Shown here in pieces: positions 8,186-17,343 of a stretch of 64,000 nt of DNA. The first letter of the stretch is position 1. Every line of letters begins with the position of its first letter. Under the pieces are notes generated by a model. It saw only the letters and a program-made list of their open reading frames with translations, did no database searches and had not been told where the DNA came from. Origin of the DNA: SW10 sp965657795 (GTDB lineage Bacteria; Verrucomicrobiota; Verrucomicrobiia; Verrucomicrobiales; Akkermansiaceae); contig CBFHQJ010000006.1 of the NCBI GenBank assembly GCA_965657795.1, positions 15,552-79,551 on the forward strand, in the 5' to 3' direction. The position numbers and the translations under genes were made by a program.

Positions 8186-8944
8186 TTACTGGGACTCGGA
8201 AGTCGGTCCCATCGAGCCTTTTGTGGTTTCGGAAGGCGCGCTGTCACCAGCAGGCTTGTCTGATTCCAGCTCGATTCCTTCCGATGCGGCAAAATCGGCG
8301 AGGGCGAGCTCGGCGAGAGCGTCTTGCTCGGCAGCGGTTTCGTTGATGCCAGTCATGTCGAGCTGATCCTTGGCAACGCGGGCGCGGCCAGCAGCTTTGG
8401 TGCGCTCATCCTCAACCATTTCTTCGAGGCGGTTGAGGGTGTCTCCGGAGCCGCCAATGTCAGTCACCATTCCGGAAGCCATTTCATTGAGCTCGGCCAT
8501 CGCCTTGGTGGACTTCATTTCGTCGAGATCGCGGGTGAGTTGCTCAATCCGGTCGCGAGCCTGCTTCACTGAGACGTCGCGAGCTTTCACGAGCTCTTTG
8601 TAGCGGGCGTCGGCTTCTTCCATCTGCTCGCGAACGCTGTCGTGCTCACGATCAACGGTCTGAAGTTGAAGGGCGAGCTTGCCGGCTGCCTCGCGATTGC
8701 CAGCCTTGAGGTTGGCGGCGGTTTTGGCACGTAGTTCGGTTTCCTCGCGGTCGAGTTTTTTGGCTTTCGACATCAATTTTTCGACGAGTCCGGCGTGGCC
8801 TGCGAGGCCTTTGTTGAATTCAGCAATCTGCTTGCGGAGGTTTTCTTTCTCGACGTCGAGAAGAGCTTCGGGGTTTCGTTTTTCGAGGCCGCCGATGAAG
8901 AGACCGAAGAATCCTTTAATGAGGTTTTTGAGGCGTTTGAACAT
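8186..8944 (-). CDS. pspA: PspA/IM30 family envelope-stress protein
   Basis: A 252-residue PspA/IM30 homologue, the bacterial branch of the ESCRT-III superfamily, which coats and repairs stressed inner membranes. It has an amphipathic start (MFKRLKNLIKGFFGLFIGGL), then a long charged coiled coil from about residue 30 to 180 with alternating E/K/R heptads, then an acidic tail rich in S, E and D. The N-terminus and coiled coil fit the family. The C-terminal 70 residues are low-complexity and longer than in E. coli PspA. It is the first gene of a four-gene reverse operon with the membrane peptide, AAA ATPase and rlmH. The 152-base gap to the divergent sigma locus should hold its promoter. Confidence 0.88.
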   Translation of the reverse strand: MFKRLKNLIKGFFGLFIGGLEKRNPEALLDVEKENLRKQIAEFNKGLAGHAGLVEKLMSKAKKLDREETELRAKTAANLKAGNREAAGKLALQLQTVDREHDSVREQMEEADARYKELVKARDVSVKQARDRIEQLTRDLDEMKSTKAMAELNEMASGMVTDIGGSGDTLNRLEEMVEDERTKAAGRARVAKDQLDMTGINETAAEQDALAELALADFAASEGIELESDKPAGDSAPSETTKGSMGPTSESQ

Positions 8945-9096
8945 AGATTCAGCAAATGTTAAACAAAGTTTGCGTCATGCCGGGGCATCCTGCAAGGCGG
9001 GACGAGGAGAAAACGAAGGGAATTTTGTAAGTGCTCGGAGGACGAATTTTACTTTGTTACTTTTCGAGAGGGTCGGCAGATTAAGGGGAAAGGACG

Positions 9097-11135
9097 ATGG
9101 ATGAAGGAGACTCAGAATCTATAGCCTCGCTGCGACAGTTTGTGCAGGGAGTCGAGCGGGAGCAGGCTTTTGCGAGGGTCGCGGAGCATTTCGGCGGATT
9201 GATTTACGCCAGCGCTTACCGGAGCACGGGGAATGCAGCGCTGTCCGAGGAGATTATGCAGAACGTTCTGACCGCGCTGGCCCGGAAGGCTCCTTCTCTC
9301 CTGAAGCATCCTTCCTTGGCAGGATGGGTTTTTCAAACGACGCGATTTGAAACTGTGAATGCGAAGAGAAAAGAGAAGAGGAGGGCTGAAAAGCATGAGG
9401 CTTACCAGGCCGAGGCAGAGATTCTGCTGGGGAGTGATGGCAGTTGGGATGAGGCGATGCCGCTGCTCGATAAGTCAATGGCGCGATTGTCGGGCAAGGA
9501 TCGGGATTTGGTTTTACGTCGTTTTTTGAGAAGAAGAGATTCGCACAGATCGCGGCTGAGAAGGGCACAACGGAAGCGGCGGTAAAAATGCGCTTGAAGC
9601 GGATCTTGCAGAGGATGTCAGATTGGATGCGGGGGCGTGGAGTCGGATTGCTGGTTGTGGCGCTGGGGGCGATGCTTTCGAGTGAGATGGCCAAGGGTGC
9701 ACCGGCTTCGGTCGGCAAGTGCGCGGTTGGAGCGTTGAAACTTGCGGGTGAATCTCCTATCGGGTTTTCGTCAGTTTTGAGGTCGCCAAAAATGACCACG
9801 GCTGGGGTGATTGCGCTGACAATTGGAACAGCGATCCCGGCGACAAAGATGTGGAGCGAAATTCGTGACCTGCGCGAGCAGCGGGAGGCTTTGTCAGTTT
9901 CGAATACAAATTTGGTGAGTCAGAGAACGGGGGCCAGGACGAGGACGGTTCGCGATGCGGTGCGGAGTTTGTCTGGTGATAAGATGAAGCAGCTATCGAT
10001 GGAAGGGTTGGCGATGCAAGTCGTGTTGGCCAATGAAAGAGACGATATTCTGGCCCAACACAAAATTGGACTCGTCTTGGCGGAGATGGAATTTGAGGAG
10101 TCCAAGGATCTCTTGCGGGCGCTTTTTGCTTTGCCGATTGAAGATCAGAGGAAAGTGAATGCAGAATCTGATTTAAAATTCTACAACGACAAACTCTACC
10201 CCAAAGGGTGGCGTGGTCGTGATGAGATCGAGTTTTCAATCGCCCACGAAGCACCAGCCAAGCTGGTAGGATACAAGTATGGAAACTGGATTGACAGCTC
10301 TGCGGGAATGGGGCAGGCCATTGCCTGGTTTGAGGAAAACCGAGAGACCGGGCTCTTGGATGGGCCAAAGGGAACCCGCTGATACCATGGCTACTTGTTG
10401 CACGAATATCTTGGAAGAGCGGTTGATTTTCACCGGCTCAATTCGGCAAAAGAGATCTTTGAGCTTCATCACTCCTTGCCGGAGGATTGGCAAAATCGGA
10501 CTTTCGGGTCGATGGTAAATCGACTCGTTAGTGTTGATTTGCCTGGGGCGATCAAAGAAGCCCAGAAGGAGCCAGAGAGGGATCGCAAACAGATATGGGT
10601 TAGGAAAATACTGGAAGCCCTTGATCGCGAGACCCGAAATGGAGAGTTGGCGGAGTGGGCCCGCAAAAATGACTTTGATGAACAAATGGTGCGGATGTTT
10701 GTGCGCGAGGCTTATTCTGATGGGGCCGGAGGTCTGGCTTTCAAAGATCAGATGGCTTGGTTGGAACTCAATCAGCCTTTGGATGGTTCCTACTATCCAT
10801 TGCAGTGGCACGATCTCCTGAATATTGACCAAGCGTATCAGTTTAAGCCCGGGGTGAAAAATTGGATTGAGGAGGCTCCTGCCGGAGCTGCGAAGGATGC
10901 GGTTCTTGGTCGCGTTGTGTCGGGGATGACGTTTTCCACAGGTGTTCAAAAGGGTGACCGTGCCCAGGAGATCCTGGGCTATTTGCAGCAGATTGAGTCG
11001 GAGGAATTAAGGCGCAGAGTAGTGAAAATTTTTTTGGATCAGGGGCGCGTGGATTTCCCGGTTGATCGGCAACGTCTTGAAGGGCTTCTGGAAAAGCATG
11101 GAATCAAGGTGAGCGGGAAAGGAGATTCAGAGTGA
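9097..11135 (+). pseudogene. Decayed ECF sigma factor with C-terminal membrane/helical extension
   Basis: The first frame (9097-9585) gives sigma-70 region 2 (AEHFGGLIYASAYRSTGN, EEIMQNVLTAL) and the start of region 4, ending DRDLVLRRF. The rest of region 4 (KKRFAQIAAEKGTTEAAVKM) continues in the -1 frame, after a T6G run at 9522-9528. That frame reads on as RLKRILQRM, then two hydrophobic stretches and a helical domain. It meets an in-frame TGA at 10380-10382 and resumes without a gap to the TGA at 11135. One missing T and one point mutation would restore a single protein of about 680 residues. Its stop overlaps the start of the next gene (GTGA), showing it was once coupled. Best read as a pseudogene; programmed frameshifting is discussed in the findings. 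Confidence 0.8.
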
Positions 11136-12337
11136 GAAGTTTGCTTGGTTTTGCGATCGCTTGTCTCTCACTTTTGTTGGTGATGTGGGGGTGGCGGATG
11201 AAGTTGAAAAATGACGTGGCTAAACCAAAGGTAGGGGAGCTCGTCGCGGTCGAAGGTTCGAGGAGAGATCGAAAACTGGAGAATCAGGAGTCTCGAGAGG
11301 TGAGCCTCGATGCTGTCATTCAACGGAGTCCGTGCTCGAATTTCGACGATCTTGTAGGGGCGGAATCGCTGGAACGATTGGAAATAGTTCGGATCTTAGA
11401 GGGCTTCGACAATGAGGAGCTCAAGTCCCTTGCTTTGGAGGGATTCGAGAGACGACTTGAGTAGAAAGGCAATTATGATTCAGCAGCCAGAAAGAAGAGA
11501 GATCTTTGTAAGGTGGCCTTTATTATTTTAGCGGAGGCAAAACCACTCTGGGTTCTCAAGGAAATGGAGCCGTATTTTGATGACAAGGACACTTTGCATT
11601 TGTTCGCCAAGGACATGTGGGGAGCCTCAATCATTTCACTCTTTAAGCAGGATCCTAAAGCTGCGGTCGGGTATTTGAAGGCGATCCGGTTCACGGAATA
11701 CCAGCGAGAGAGAGATCCGTGGGAGATGGCTCGTTGGATGGGATTTAATGACCTGGCAAGAACACAGCCAAGGCGGGCGGTTGATTTCATCTTGGAGCAT
11801 GCGACTTATCGAAGTGACCTTCCTGACTACATGAATGGGAAACTGGCGTCGAAGGCGGTGGTGGAAGAATGAGAGACAATTTTGAAGGAAATGAGTCCTG
11901 GGCGGGTCAGGACCGCTTTTGCTAAATATATTCTCCCGATTGTTGGCAGGGACTTCGGCTTCAAAGAAGGTTTTCGTGTTTTGGAGAGGGTTCAGCCATT
12001 GGATTTGACTAAAGAATACGCTCTTTGGGTTGGGTGTCTCCTGGCAGCGGAATTTCAGTCACCAGAGGCTGCTGAATTTGTTCTCGAAAGATTAAGTGAT
12101 CAAGATGAGAGGAGGCGCTATCGCACGATAACACTCTATTCAATTGCCTGGTCCAGTCTTGATCTGACTGCCGCTGGCAACTGGATTCGTCGACAAGCAT
12201 AGGGTAAGGAAAAAGACGCGCTCATCGAGGGTGTGATTTCGAATGTTTCAGAACGCAACCCTGCAGACGTGGTCGGCTGGATTAATTTGATTTCTGATCC
12301 AGAAAAAAGAGAGGGACTGCTGAAACGATATCGCTAA
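11132..12337 (+). pseudogene. Decayed membrane-anchored helical protein, partner of the sigma locus
   Basis: One frame runs from a GTG at 11132 to a TAA at 12337 but is broken by TAG at 11462-11464, TGA at 11870-11872 and TAG at 12200-12202. Between the stops the sequence keeps a coherent helical, soluble composition with no frameshift. The start SLLGFAIACLSLLLVMWGW is a membrane anchor. The following part (LERLEIVRILEGF, LKSLALEGF) resembles the helical extension of the upstream sigma factor (MKQLSMEGLAMQVVLANER, IGLVLAEMEF), so the two may be related modules. All three stops are one base from a sense codon. No known family recognised. It converges with the YdjY gene, 2 bases apart. Confidence 0.78.
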
Positions 12338-12339
12338 GT

Positions 12340-13089
12340 TCACTTCTTTTTCTCCGGAGGAGGAAGCGATTTTGGGGGAGCCGGCGTAATGCGAAGGATG
12401 ACTTTGGTGCCAACTTTGGGGAGATGGGTCGGTTTGGCTTCCCACTGGAGAGCATGGTTTTCGTGCCCGTAGATTTGCGGGAGGCAGAGGAGTTCGTCAC
12501 CAAAGGTGGAGAGGCTGATGACGCTGCCGCTTTTGTCAGCGAGGTAGGTCTTGGGTTCATCTTCTTTGCCGATGAGATGAGAACCAGCGAAGAGGAAGGT
12601 TTTGAGGCGCTTTTTGGCTTCGGCACTGTCGGGGTTGCCCTCGAGATCGAGTCGGTTGACGAAATCGGAGATCGGTCGCTCGGTGGGTTTTCCTTCTTTA
12701 TCGGGAACCACCAGAGAGACCGCAAGAGGGCTGCCTTTTGGGGCGAGGTCGATCCAGCGTTCTTCTTCACCTTCGCCAACGATTTTACGAATGGCAGGGT
12801 GGCCCGCCTTGGCGCCAAGGAGAAGAAGGGCGGTGTGAATGTGGCTCGGCTTCGCCTGAACGGTGATGACGGCCTCGTGTTCCTTCGTGTTCTCGGTGCA
12901 CGCAAAGAACTCGAGGGATCCTTCCGTGAGAGCGACAGTAGAAGCGACATCGACAGCTCTGGCCTCGAGATTGATGGTGACTCCGGGAAGTTTAAGATTT
13001 TTCAAGGTGTCATTGTCGATCTCCGGGCCCTCGCCAACGAGGCGACCGGTGAAGGCGAGGACAACAAGGCCGCGAAGTAAGAAGTTCAT
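12340..13089 (-). CDS. YdjY domain-containing secreted protein
   Basis: A 249-residue protein with an N-terminal signal-like segment (MNFLLRGLVVLAFTGRLVG) and a YdjY domain typical of Verrucomicrobia and Planctomycetes. Family signs are the LEFFACTENTKEHEAVITVQAKPSHIH region (residues about 58-85) and HTALLLLGAKAG after it. The C-terminus is proline/lysine rich (PPKSLPPPEKKK). Its start abuts the stop of the DUF6288 gene directly, so the two are one transcript. The function of the YdjY domain is not known. It converges with the decayed locus at 12337. Confidence 0.82.
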   Translation of the reverse strand: MNFLLRGLVVLAFTGRLVGEGPEIDNDTLKNLKLPGVTINLEARAVDVASTVALTEGSLEFFACTENTKEHEAVITVQAKPSHIHTALLLLGAKAGHPAIRKIVGEGEEERWIDLAPKGSPLAVSLVVPDKEGKPTERPISDFVNRLDLEGNPDSAEAKKRLKTFLFAGSHLIGKEDEPKTYLADKSGSVISLSTFGDELLCLPQIYGHENHALQWEAKPTHLPKVGTKVILRITPAPPKSLPPPEKKK

Positions 13090-15468
13090 CTATTTGATAC
13101 TGCGTAGTTGAGGAGAATCCTTCGAGGCTTCAATTTTTGTGATTATCTGCCCGAGGGCATTGATGTGTTTTTGGAGATTCCTTCTTTCGCGATGAGCCAA
13201 GAGGTCTTTCTCAAGTTGCCGAAGTTTTGGCAGCATCGGCTTGGCGGCACCGCCATAACTGGCGAGAGCCTTAAGACATCGTGGAATACGCGCGGCCTTA
13301 CCCCACTTTTGAATCTCCATCACTTCGAAGCAGAGAGGCATGCCTTCTTTGATGCGATGTTTTGCGAGGATATCGAGGCCGGCGAGGCGGATCCCGCTCG
13401 CGAACATGACGCCGCTGGGTGAGGGGACTTTGACCGCTTGTTCAATCGCAGGCAGCAGGGGCTTGATTTCATCGTATGAAAGTTTGCTGTAAATGCGTCC
13501 CACATCGCTGCGTGCACGGCCATCTTCATTCAGGAGAGTCGCTGCGATGGCTTTGCGGAGAAGGTCTTTTTTAATGCCATCAAGCGAGTTGCGCAGCATC
13601 TTGCCAAAGACCGCGAAGCTCAAATAGCGTTGCTCCATACCACGTGGGTCATCTCCGGAGGGTGGCTTGGCCAACATGGTCAGGAGCTTGGGGAGAGCTG
13701 ACATCGCGGGTTTGCCGATTTTTGCGAGGGCTTCGGCGGATTCGATTCGGAGCCAGAGGTCTTGGTGATCGAGATTCTTGGTGAGAGCGGCGACAGCGTC
13801 GGGGCTTGCTTTTTTGATGTGGGCGAGAGCCTGGCAGGCGCCGTAGCGGGTTTCGAGATCGTCTGAGTTGAGCATCCGGATGAGCTCTTGATTCGGATTG
13901 ACGCCTCTCCGCCCCAAGGCCATGGCGGCTCTTTCCCGGACGATGGGGGACCAGCGGCTGAGAAGCTTGAGGAGGTCTTTTTCGCTGATCTTGTCGTAGG
14001 TTTCATTGCGATGCTTGTTGGACCAACCCCGGCCATCGGCGACGACATCAGCAGCGGATTGGGCGTCGAGTTGGGGGATTGAAGGTTCTGCTTTCCCGGT
14101 GATGTAGAGTTTTTTGAGAGGGTGGGCGTATGCGAGGAGATAGGCTCCGGTGCAGTCCCAGTTGGCGTATTTGTCATGCCGGGCATCGGGTGGTCCCTGA
14201 TGGGCGAAGGTCCCGTCATGGGTGCGGGCGAGGTCAAAATACCAGGCTCCGAATTCTTTCATCCAGGCTCCGGTGGCCTCGGGCCCGGAAAGGGCTACGC
14301 CGGGAAGGGACCAGAGGATGTTGAAGAAGTTTCCGGTGTGGCCGGTGTCTCTTTCCGAACCATGTGAGGCGAGGCTCATGCGGGAGAAAAATTCGGCTCC
14401 CTTGGGTTCGTCGTTGAGATGGAAGAGGACCGCGGCCATGCCGCACTTGCCGTTGTCTTCGTGGGTTTGATACCAGGGCTGGTGATCACCGTAGGGGATC
14501 GCGCCTTTGCCGATGTAAAATCGGAGGAGTTTCGTACTTCGCTCAATGGCGATCTTGACCTTTTGGTCGGTGATGCCTGCTTTTTGCGCGAGGACGAGCG
14601 AATTGGTGAGAGTCAGACCGGGGGCATTCATCATGCCGTATCCAACGAGGCGTCCGTCTTCGCCTGCGAATTTGTGTCCCCAGGATCCAACGATGCTCTG
14701 TCCCTCGGACGCTTCGAGAGCAAGGCGCTGAAGGCCGGGAAGAAAGGTGTTATCACCAGTTGCCATGGTATATTCGGCCAGCAGAGTGATGGCGTAGCCA
14801 TAATACCAGGTCGCCATGGAATCGGTTTTGTAATTCGAGGCCCATTCCGCTTCTTGCTTTACGAGGGGGAGGTAGGCCTCGTTGCCGCTGGCGAGGAGAG
14901 CTAGACTATTGAGGGAGCGAATGATGGGATTTTGTCTGCGGCTTCCGGGCTGTGACATTCGTGAGGCCAGTTGTGCGCAGCCGGCTTCGAGAATTCGTGT
15001 GGACTTCGGACAATCGTAGGGTGCGGTCGCGCTGTAATTGCCCAGGGCTGGAAGCTTGATCGTGACGGTGTTGCTTTTCCCATCGCGCCAGCGGAGGAGT
15101 TTGAGATCGCCGGATTGACCTTCCGTCAAAGTGAGGGCTTTGCCGAACTCAGTCCGGGGGTCGTATGAAAATTTGCGGCCTCCGACTCCGAGGATGACGT
15201 CGCCGACTTTGAGGAGGCCATCGGCCGGAGAATTTGGAGCGATCTTGGTGATGGCAATTTGTCGGGCGGTGGAAGTTTCCATTTTGTCGCTGAACATCCA
15301 TCCCCTTGCTCCGGTGGCACCGAGATTCCAGTCATGCCTGGCACCTTCTGGAATTGAATCACCTTTTGTGAAGTCGGGGAGGCTCATCTTGACCTTCGGA
15401 CCGGCTCCGGAAACCAGTTGGGAAAAAAGAACGAGGAATGCGGAGAACCGTGAAAAATGGGTCATCAT
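13090..15468 (-). CDS. DUF6288 protein with PDZ and HEAT-like repeats
   Basis: A 792-residue secreted protein with signal sequence SRFSAFLVLFSQLVSGAG. After it comes the family start HDWNLGATGARGWMF, then a PDZ-like domain at about residues 60-135 (APNSPADGLLKVGDVILGV). The middle, about residues 150-470, is an alpha-toroid-like segment seen in DUF6288 proteins (ATWYYGYAITLLAEY, KCGMAAVLFH, GHTGNFFNILWSLPGVAL). The last third has HEAT-like repeats (LLKLLSRWSPIVRERAAMAL, GACQALAHIKKASPDAVAAL, RIESAEALAKIGKPAMSALP). Substrate or partner unknown; PDZ and HEAT parts suggest protein binding. It is followed with no gap by the YdjY gene and is divergent from the regulator at 15590. Confidence 0.82.
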   Translation of the reverse strand: MMTHFSRFSAFLVLFSQLVSGAGPKVKMSLPDFTKGDSIPEGARHDWNLGATGARGWMFSDKMETSTARQIAITKIAPNSPADGLLKVGDVILGVGGRKFSYDPRTEFGKALTLTEGQSGDLKLLRWRDGKSNTVTIKLPALGNYSATAPYDCPKSTRILEAGCAQLASRMSQPGSRRQNPIIRSLNSLALLASGNEAYLPLVKQEAEWASNYKTDSMATWYYGYAITLLAEYTMATGDNTFLPGLQRLALEASEGQSIVGSWGHKFAGEDGRLVGYGMMNAPGLTLTNSLVLAQKAGITDQKVKIAIERSTKLLRFYIGKGAIPYGDHQPWYQTHEDNGKCGMAAVLFHLNDEPKGAEFFSRMSLASHGSERDTGHTGNFFNILWSLPGVALSGPEATGAWMKEFGAWYFDLARTHDGTFAHQGPPDARHDKYANWDCTGAYLLAYAHPLKKLYITGKAEPSIPQLDAQSAADVVADGRGWSNKHRNETYDKISEKDLLKLLSRWSPIVRERAAMALGRRGVNPNQELIRMLNSDDLETRYGACQALAHIKKASPDAVAALTKNLDHQDLWLRIESAEALAKIGKPAMSALPKLLTMLAKPPSGDDPRGMEQRYLSFAVFGKMLRNSLDGIKKDLLRKAIAATLLNEDGRARSDVGRIYSKLSYDEIKPLLPAIEQAVKVPSPSGVMFASGIRLAGLDILAKHRIKEGMPLCFEVMEIQKWGKAARIPRCLKALASYGGAAKPMLPKLRQLEKDLLAHRERRNLQKHINALGQIITKIEASKDSPQLRSIK

Positions 15469-15483
15469 GACAGGTGAGATTAC

Positions 15484-15505
15484 GAAAGGAATTAGCTGTC
15501 CTTTC
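15484..15505. promoter_or_regulatory. Inverted repeat in divergent promoter region, candidate operator
   Basis: GAAAGGA (15484-15490) and TCCTTTC (15499-15505) form a perfect 7-base inverted repeat with an 8-base spacer. It lies between the DUF6288 start (15468, reverse) and the GTG start of a GntR/LacI-type regulator (15590, forward). A dimeric repressor binding its own divergent promoter would use such a site. The assignment rests on position and symmetry only. Confidence 0.35.
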
Positions 15506-15589
15506 CTAAGATCGAGGAGATCGCTTCCGTTTGGCAGGGTCGATTTGATTACGGACTGGACGCCTGCCCTGCCGTGGGTAGGTTGTGGC

Positions 15590-16657
15590 GTGCCTCCCCT
15601 TAGAATCCTCTCTCCATCAGAGCAAGTCGCCGAGTATCTTAAAGGCGAGCTTTTGCGCGGGCGGTGGACGACCTCAATTCCCGGGGTGCCAAGTCTGGCG
15701 GCGGAAATGGGGGTGAACCGGAAAACAGTCGATGCTGCGCTGAGGCAGTTGGATTCCGAGGGGATTTTGATCCCTCAGGGAGCCGGCCGGAAGCGCTTGA
15801 TTGGTGTGCTGCCTGAGGATCGGAGCCCCGCACCTTTGAAGCTCGGAATTCTTCTTTATGAAGCGACCGACAAGCGGATCGATTACATTGTCGAAATCCA
15901 GCACATGTTAATGGAGGCCGGGCACGCTCCTTTCTTCGCGCAGAAGTCACTGGTCGATCTTTCCATGGATGTGAGCCGGGTGGCTCAAATGGTGGCGGCC
16001 ACTGAAGCAGATGCGTGGGTGGTGGTGGCAGGTTCGAAGTCTATTTTAGATTGGTTTGCGAGTCAGGAGGTTCCAACTTTCACTCTTTTTGGAGGGGCAC
16101 GAGATCCCCGTTTTGCAGGCGCGGGGCCGAATAAGTCGCCGGCTTATCGGGAGTGCGTGAAGTCTCTCATCGGACTCGGGCATCGTCGCATCGTTTTACT
16201 TGCGAGAACGCAAAGGCGCAGACCGGTTCCGGGTGATTCTGAGCAGACTTTTTTAGATGCTTTGGAAGAAGAGGGGATTGCGGTCGGGGAATATCACCTG
16301 CCTGATTGGAGCGATCGAAAGGAGAGTCTCTTTTCTTGTCTCGATTCTCTTTTCAAGGTCACCCCCCCGACGGCTCTGATTATTCAAGAAGCTCCGGTTT
16401 TTGCGGCAGCACAGCAGTTCCTGGCGACTCGTGGCTTGAAAGTGCCCGAAGATGTTTCGCTAATTTGTTCAGATCCGGACCCCACCTTTGCTTGGTGTGA
16501 GCCTTCCATCGCTCATATCAGTTGGCGATCACGGCCCATCGTGAGGCGAATTATCCGCTGGGCGGACAAGGTGAGCCGGGGTAAGGAGGATTTGGTGAAG
16601 AGTCATGCCAAGGCCGAATTTATCGGGGGCGGCTCAGTGGGCGTGGCAAAGAATTAG
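15590..16657 (+). CDS. GntR-type HTH / LacI-type sensor transcriptional regulator
   Basis: I place the start at GTG 15590, giving 355 residues; the open frame extends back into the divergent DUF6288 gene, but that part has no regulator features. Residues about 8-75 form a winged helix of GntR type (SEQVAEYLKGELLRGRW, PSLAAEMGVNRKTVDAALRQ). The rest is a LacI/periplasmic-binding-like sensor domain: LKLGILLYE, IGLGHRRIVLLAR, TALIIQEAPVFAAAQ and LKVPEDVSLICSDPDP. Such hybrids are common in Verrucomicrobia and often sense sugars. Likely target is the divergent DUF6288-YdjY operon, possibly through the inverted repeat at 15484-15505. The ligand cannot be read from sequence. Confidence 0.86.
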   Translation: MPPLRILSPSEQVAEYLKGELLRGRWTTSIPGVPSLAAEMGVNRKTVDAALRQLDSEGILIPQGAGRKRLIGVLPEDRSPAPLKLGILLYEATDKRIDYIVEIQHMLMEAGHAPFFAQKSLVDLSMDVSRVAQMVAATEADAWVVVAGSKSILDWFASQEVPTFTLFGGARDPRFAGAGPNKSPAYRECVKSLIGLGHRRIVLLARTQRRRPVPGDSEQTFLDALEEEGIAVGEYHLPDWSDRKESLFSCLDSLFKVTPPTALIIQEAPVFAAAQQFLATRGLKVPEDVSLICSDPDPTFAWCEPSIAHISWRSRPIVRRIIRWADKVSRGKEDLVKSHAKAEFIGGGSVGVAKN

Positions 16658-16662
16658 ATGCC

Positions 16663-17343
16663 TTACCGCTTTAAAAAGTCATTGATGACAGCGCGAAACT
16701 TCGAGGGTTGATCCCACGGTGCCCGATGCCCGGAGTTCGCGATCACGAGGTGTTCGCTATTTGGCAGCAATTCACAGGCTTCCTTCGCCAAGGTTGTGAA
16801 TTTTGGATCGTGCTCTCCCGTAATCCAGAGAACAGGACAGGTGATTTTGGGTAGTTCGGGGCGAAGGTCTTTTTGATTTCCAAGGGACCAGTTTTCAAAG
16901 CTCTGAGAGACGTTTTTCTGATCTGAAATATCGGCTTGGTGTAATCCTTCGGGAAGAGAGTCCAGAATACTTTGTTGATTCCACTCCTGAAGGAAGGACT
17001 CCCAGTCGCGAGCTGAAAGTGCGGCCCATTCCAAGTCCTTTATCCGTCGTTCTTCCTTTTCTTCCGTCAGGCCCGGGTGGGCGCTGACAATGATGGCGGC
17101 CTTCCATTTTTGAGGATCGGTGATGAGGGCGTGGAGCGCCAGTCGCCCACCCATTGAATACCCGAGCAGAATATCGCCGGAGCTGGCCGTCTGGCAGATT
17201 GATTGCCCGGCTTCAGCAAGAGTGGGAGTGGCCTGATCGAAGAATCGCCAGAGGTCAACGGGGGTCATCGAGTGGCCCAGGTCTTCGCGAAAATTTTCCC
17301 AGGCTTTGAAGCTTCCAACCGCTCCATGGAGGCAATGAATCAT
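16663..17343 (-). CDS. Alpha/beta hydrolase, MenH-like
   Basis: A 226-residue alpha/beta hydrolase. I choose the ATG at 17343 because it opens directly into the first strand (MIHCLHGAVGSFKAW, oxyanion-hole HG) and overlaps the upstream HAD gene stop as ATGA (17340-17343). The nucleophile elbow is GYSMGG, and the late segment VLWITGEHDPKF carries the acid while SGHRAPWDQP carries the catalytic His. The GYSMGGRLALHAL stretch and short length resemble MenH (SHCHC synthase of menaquinone synthesis), but no other men genes are nearby, so the substrate is uncertain. It converges with the regulator gene 5 bases away. Confidence 0.78.
   Translation of the reverse strand: MIHCLHGAVGSFKAWENFREDLGHSMTPVDLWRFFDQATPTLAEAGQSICQTASSGDILLGYSMGGRLALHALITDPQKWKAAIIVSAHPGLTEEKEERRIKDLEWAALSARDWESFLQEWNQQSILDSLPEGLHQADISDQKNVSQSFENWSLGNQKDLRPELPKITCPVLWITGEHDPKFTTLAKEACELLPNSEHLVIANSGHRAPWDQPSKFRAVINDFLKR

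Noticed and set aside
15131..15589. Long 5' extension of the regulator frame
   Set aside because: It overlaps the divergent DUF6288 start and shows no regulator features; GTG at 15590 gives a normal-length winged-helix protein.
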